This document shows positions 34,531 through 36,239 of a stretch of DNA of 36,239 nucleotides, piece by piece. The DNA is from a virus. The translations under genes were made by a program, and so were the position numbers. The notes under the pieces are model-generated. The model was not told where the DNA came from. It worked only from the letters and a program-made list of their open reading frames with translations, and searched no databases. Each line of letters begins with the position of its first letter. The first letter of the stretch is position 1. Location: positions 1 to 36,239 of the IMG/VR virus record IMGVR_UViG_3300007538_000076, one strand, 5' to 3'.

Positions 34531-34637
34531 CAAAATCAGAAATTGCCAGACTTCTTGCAATGATCGCGCAAGAAGATACAGATCGGGATACTTTTAACTT
34601 TGTTTTAAACAGGATTTTTGCAGCATTTCAAAGCTGA
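34527..34637 (+). CDS. mini-protein, unknown
   Basis: 36 aa from ATG 34527: MTKSEIARLLAMIAQEDTDR then a short hydrophobic end. AAAGGAG lies 9-15 nt upstream inside the previous gene. The only case in this stretch where two genes share one cassette promoter. Confidence 0.6.
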   Translation: MTKSEIARLLAMIAQEDTDRDTFNFVLNRIFAAFQS

Positions 34638-34671
34638 GTTTCAGGATTATCTTAATCACAAAAAAAAGTTC

Positions 34672-34699
34672 TTGACAGATTCTCATAGTCGGTTACATT
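34672..34699 (+). promoter_or_regulatory. promoter
   Basis: TTGACA 34672-34677, 16-bp spacer (GATTCTCATAGTCGGT), TACATT 34694-34699. Drives 34724. Confidence 0.93.
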
Positions 34700-34723
34700 A
34701 TCAGCACCAGAAAGGAGAAGAGC

Positions 34724-34957
34724 ATGTACTTCAAGACCATTCTAGTTGATAACGACCTAATCGTAAAGCTTCATTCGGGTGAGGTTAAGCTCCGTCCGGG
34801 GCAGTGGATTCAGCTTGCGTGGAGTAATCGTAAATCTCGCTGGATTGGTCGCAACCCCGCTTCCGGTACGATTTGGGCTAGCCATTATCCATACCAAAAT
34901 ACTCAGGCTATGTTTGACGCGAGGTCTGAAGCTATGAAAAAAGATTTTTCTTCTTGA
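34724..34957 (+). CDS. small protein, unknown
   Basis: 77 aa. Strands YFKTILVDNDLIVKLHSGEV and GQWIQLAWSNRKSRWIG suggest a beta-rich fold. GGAGAAGAGC leader typical of the cassettes. The TGA stop lies inside the next TTGACA box. Confidence 0.75.
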   Translation: MYFKTILVDNDLIVKLHSGEVKLRPGQWIQLAWSNRKSRWIGRNPASGTIWASHYPYQNTQAMFDARSEAMKKDFSS

Positions 34958-34981
34958 CAGATTCTCATAGTCGGTTACATT
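34954..34981 (+). promoter_or_regulatory. promoter overlapping a stop codon
   Basis: TTGACA 34954-34959, 16-bp spacer (GATTCTCATAGTCGGT), TACATT 34976-34981. Drives 35005. Confidence 0.93.
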
Positions 34982-35004
34982 ACCAGCACCAGAAAGGAGA
35001 AAGC

Positions 35005-35079
35005 ATGCGGTTTTTTATTTCGGTTCTCTTCTACTGCCTTCCTTATCTCATGGTTTTCGCTTTTGTTTTGAGTATCTGA
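35005..35079 (+). CDS. 24-aa membrane mini-protein
   Basis: ATG 35005 behind AAAGGAGAAAGC, own promoter and own cassette. The product (MRFFISVLFYCLPYLMVFA then FVLSI) is one hydrophobic helix. Short as it is, the complete cassette signals support a real gene. Confidence 0.65.
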   Translation: MRFFISVLFYCLPYLMVFAFVLSI

Positions 35080-35089
35080 AAAAAACTTC

Positions 35090-35117
35090 TTGACAGACTA
35101 GATAATCAGGTTACATT
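35090..35117 (+). promoter_or_regulatory. promoter
   Basis: TTGACA 35090-35095, 16-bp spacer (GACTAGATAATCAGGT), TACATT 35112-35117; same sequence as the last promoter at 36192. Drives 35141. Confidence 0.93.
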
Positions 35118-35140
35118 GTCAGTACCAAAAGGGAGAAAAC

Positions 35141-35509
35141 ATGGATATCACTTCTGCTCAAGCTCGCGCTCTCCGGTGTCTGGTTCGTCAGAAGTTTGCT
35201 AGCCTTGCAAACCCTGGAGCCTTCTCGCCTGACTTGTCTGGCGTTAGCTCTGTCGCTTCGATCTCGACGCTTCGAGCGCTGTATCGACGAAACCTTGTCG
35301 CTCCTGCTAGCCGCTCTTGGGAAAGTTATGTGATCACTCCAGAGGGAATGTCGTATGTCCGCGATTTTATAAGCGAATTCCTTACTGAAGAGCGCCAGCG
35401 AGAGCAGCGCTTGCGCGACGTAGCTACCCAGAACGGCTGGGGCGGCGTCCTATCTACTGCAAATCGCTACGATTTTGCGATTAAGCACATGAGCGAGATC
35501 ATTTCTTAA
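35141..35509 (+). CDS. winged-helix-like protein, possible regulator
   Basis: 122 aa. Residues 4-72 (SAQARALRCLVRQKF, VASISTLRALYRRNLVAPASR, SYVITPEGMSYVRDF) follow a winged-helix order: helices, recognition helix, then a wing with a T-P-x-G turn as in MarR/PadR-type proteins. The remainder is helical. It may regulate the cassette promoters, which is speculative. Confidence 0.7.
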   Translation: MDITSAQARALRCLVRQKFASLANPGAFSPDLSGVSSVASISTLRALYRRNLVAPASRSWESYVITPEGMSYVRDFISEFLTEERQREQRLRDVATQNGWGGVLSTANRYDFAIKHMSEIIS

Positions 35510-35518
35510 AAAAACTTC

Positions 35519-35546
35519 TTGACAGATTTAACCAGCCGGTTATATT
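35519..35546 (+). promoter_or_regulatory. promoter
   Basis: TTGACA 35519-35524, 16-bp spacer (GATTTAACCAGCCGGT), TATATT 35541-35546. Drives 35571. Confidence 0.92.
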
Positions 35547-35570
35547 GTTAGCACCAGAAAGGGAGACAAC

Positions 35571-35645
35571 GTGGACAACTTTCTATCGGCTGTGACTCTT
35601 GTTTTTACTCTTGCCTGCTGGTATATGGTTTTCTGGTTGGTTTAG
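35571..35645 (+). CDS. 24-aa membrane mini-protein
   Basis: GTG 35571 behind GGGAG, own promoter. Product MDNFLSAVTLVFTLACWYMV then FWLV: a single hydrophobic helix. Second 24-residue membrane peptide in a cassette of its own (the other is at 35005), with unrelated sequence. Confidence 0.62.
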   Translation: MDNFLSAVTLVFTLACWYMVFWLV

Positions 35646-35662
35646 TAGTTTAAAAAAAGTTC

Positions 35663-35690
35663 TTGACAGATTCTCATAGTCGGTTACATT
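35663..35690 (+). promoter_or_regulatory. promoter
   Basis: TTGACA 35663-35668, 16-bp spacer (GATTCTCATAGTCGGT), TACATT 35685-35690. Drives 35715. Confidence 0.93.
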
Positions 35691-35714
35691 GTCAGTACCC
35701 CAAAGGAGAAGAGC

Positions 35715-35927
35715 ATGTATAAAACCAAAAATGGTAAGCACGGTACTCTTTACCTGTATCGCTTTTCTTATATCTCAACCGACGAATGTGAACCCAAAAG
35801 CGCTGTGGTTGCTTGGGGTTATAATGCCGAGGACGCCGAGGAGCGGCTGATCGATAATTTGGATGCGCAAGGCTTTGAATACATTAAAGATTATGAGCTT
35901 CGCGGTCCTTCCAGGGTTAAGAACTAA
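35715..35927 (+). CDS. small protein, unknown
   Basis: 70 aa. GTLYLYRFSYISTDECEPKS, then AEDAEERLIDNLDAQG. A strand-then-helix layout; no family recognised. Confidence 0.75.
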   Translation: MYKTKNGKHGTLYLYRFSYISTDECEPKSAVVAWGYNAEDAEERLIDNLDAQGFEYIKDYELRGPSRVKN

Positions 35928-35936
35928 AAAAAGTTC

Positions 35937-35964
35937 TTGACAGATTCTCATAGTCGGTTACATT
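35937..35964 (+). promoter_or_regulatory. promoter
   Basis: TTGACA 35937-35942, 16-bp spacer (GATTCTCATAGTCGGT), TACATT 35959-35964. Drives 35991. Confidence 0.93.
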
Positions 35965-35990
35965 GTCAGTACCCCAAAGGAGAAGGTAAC

Positions 35991-36182
35991 ATGACTGTTA
36001 GCGCCGCCATTAACAAGTATCGCGAGCATATTGAGTCTGGAGATCGGCGCGGCGCGCTGGCGGCGCTGGCGATTATTCACCCGCACTGGCAGCACTATGA
36101 GCGTGTGGACGTGGTTGATCGCGACCTATATGATCAGTCTCGCAAGCGTATGCAGGATCGGCGGCGGCGCATGGGAATTTAA
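35991..36182 (+). CDS. small basic protein, unknown
   Basis: 63 aa from ATG 35991 with AAAGGAG upstream. Helical with a very basic tail (RKRMQDRRRRMGI). GC-rich relative to the left half. Nucleic-acid binding plausible from charge only. Confidence 0.72.
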   Translation: MTVSAAINKYREHIESGDRRGALAALAIIHPHWQHYERVDVVDRDLYDQSRKRMQDRRRRMGI

Positions 36183-36191
36183 AAAAACTTC

Positions 36192-36219
36192 TTGACAGAC
36201 TAGATAATCAGGTTACATT
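36192..36219 (+). promoter_or_regulatory. promoter at window edge
   Basis: TTGACA 36192-36197, 16-bp spacer (GACTAGATAATCAGGT), TACATT 36214-36219, then AAAAGGGAGAA. The driven gene begins beyond the window, so the array continues. Confidence 0.92.
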
Positions 36220-36239
36220 GTCAGTACCAAAAGGGAGAA

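Noticed and set aside
16397-36239. CRISPR array, suggested by regularly spaced repeats
   Set aside because: The repeats are promoter/leader units separated by complete genes of different lengths, not 25-40 bp spacers.

Overview
The window reads as part of a large tailed double-stranded DNA phage (or a close uncultured relative) that infects a Gram-negative bacterium. Phage-type genes include dUTPase, phage Dam methylase, a ClpP-like protease beside an acidic structural protein, a GroEL-like chaperonin, a cupin, a nucleotidyltransferase and many small ORFans. Every supported gene is on the + strand. The host inference rests on sigma-70 type promoters, signal peptides and an encoded outer-membrane barrel candidate. 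Several small genes resemble, from memory only, families of marine T4-like phages; the lineage is not proven here.

Region 1 (1-16150) is a tightly packed gene train with ATGA-type overlaps and few promoters. In order it carries nucleotide metabolism and DNA modification (dUTPase, Dam, zinc ribbon, thioredoxin-like, IMPDH/GMPR-like), small regulators (ribbon-helix-helix-like and a sigma region 4-like mini-protein), a probable morphogenesis block (acidic scaffold-like protein, membrane protein, ClpP-like protease, 805-aa protein), a second DNA methylase, GroEL, a degenerate methylase-like protein, a four-helix membrane protein, a cupin, a structural-type protein, a membrane-anchored trypsin-like protease and a nucleotidyltransferase. 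A terminator and a promoter overlap at 4174-4238, and two genes share a possible late-promoter motif (GACTATTTA).

Region 2 (16397-36239) is organised differently: small genes, most behind their own nearly identical promoter (TTGACA, 16-18 bp, TATATT or TACATT), often starting right at the previous stop codon. I count 37 such promoters here, and 39 in the whole window. The region holds eight tRNA genes, five pentapeptide-repeat paralogues, about a dozen small 'GDLV' proteins, a tandem zinc-knuckle pair, a PD-(D/E)XK nuclease candidate, two exported proteins, and a MoxR-type ATPase with a HExxH/VWA-like partner.

The least explained items are: a probable structured non-coding RNA at 26758-26913; the promoter-gene cassette array; the expanding pentapeptide family; a GC-rich antisense pentapeptide-like fragment inside the 805-aa gene; and several genes that appear to be leaderless. 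Region 2 is best read as an early host-takeover region and region 1 as middle/late genes. That timing is inference from promoters and gene content.
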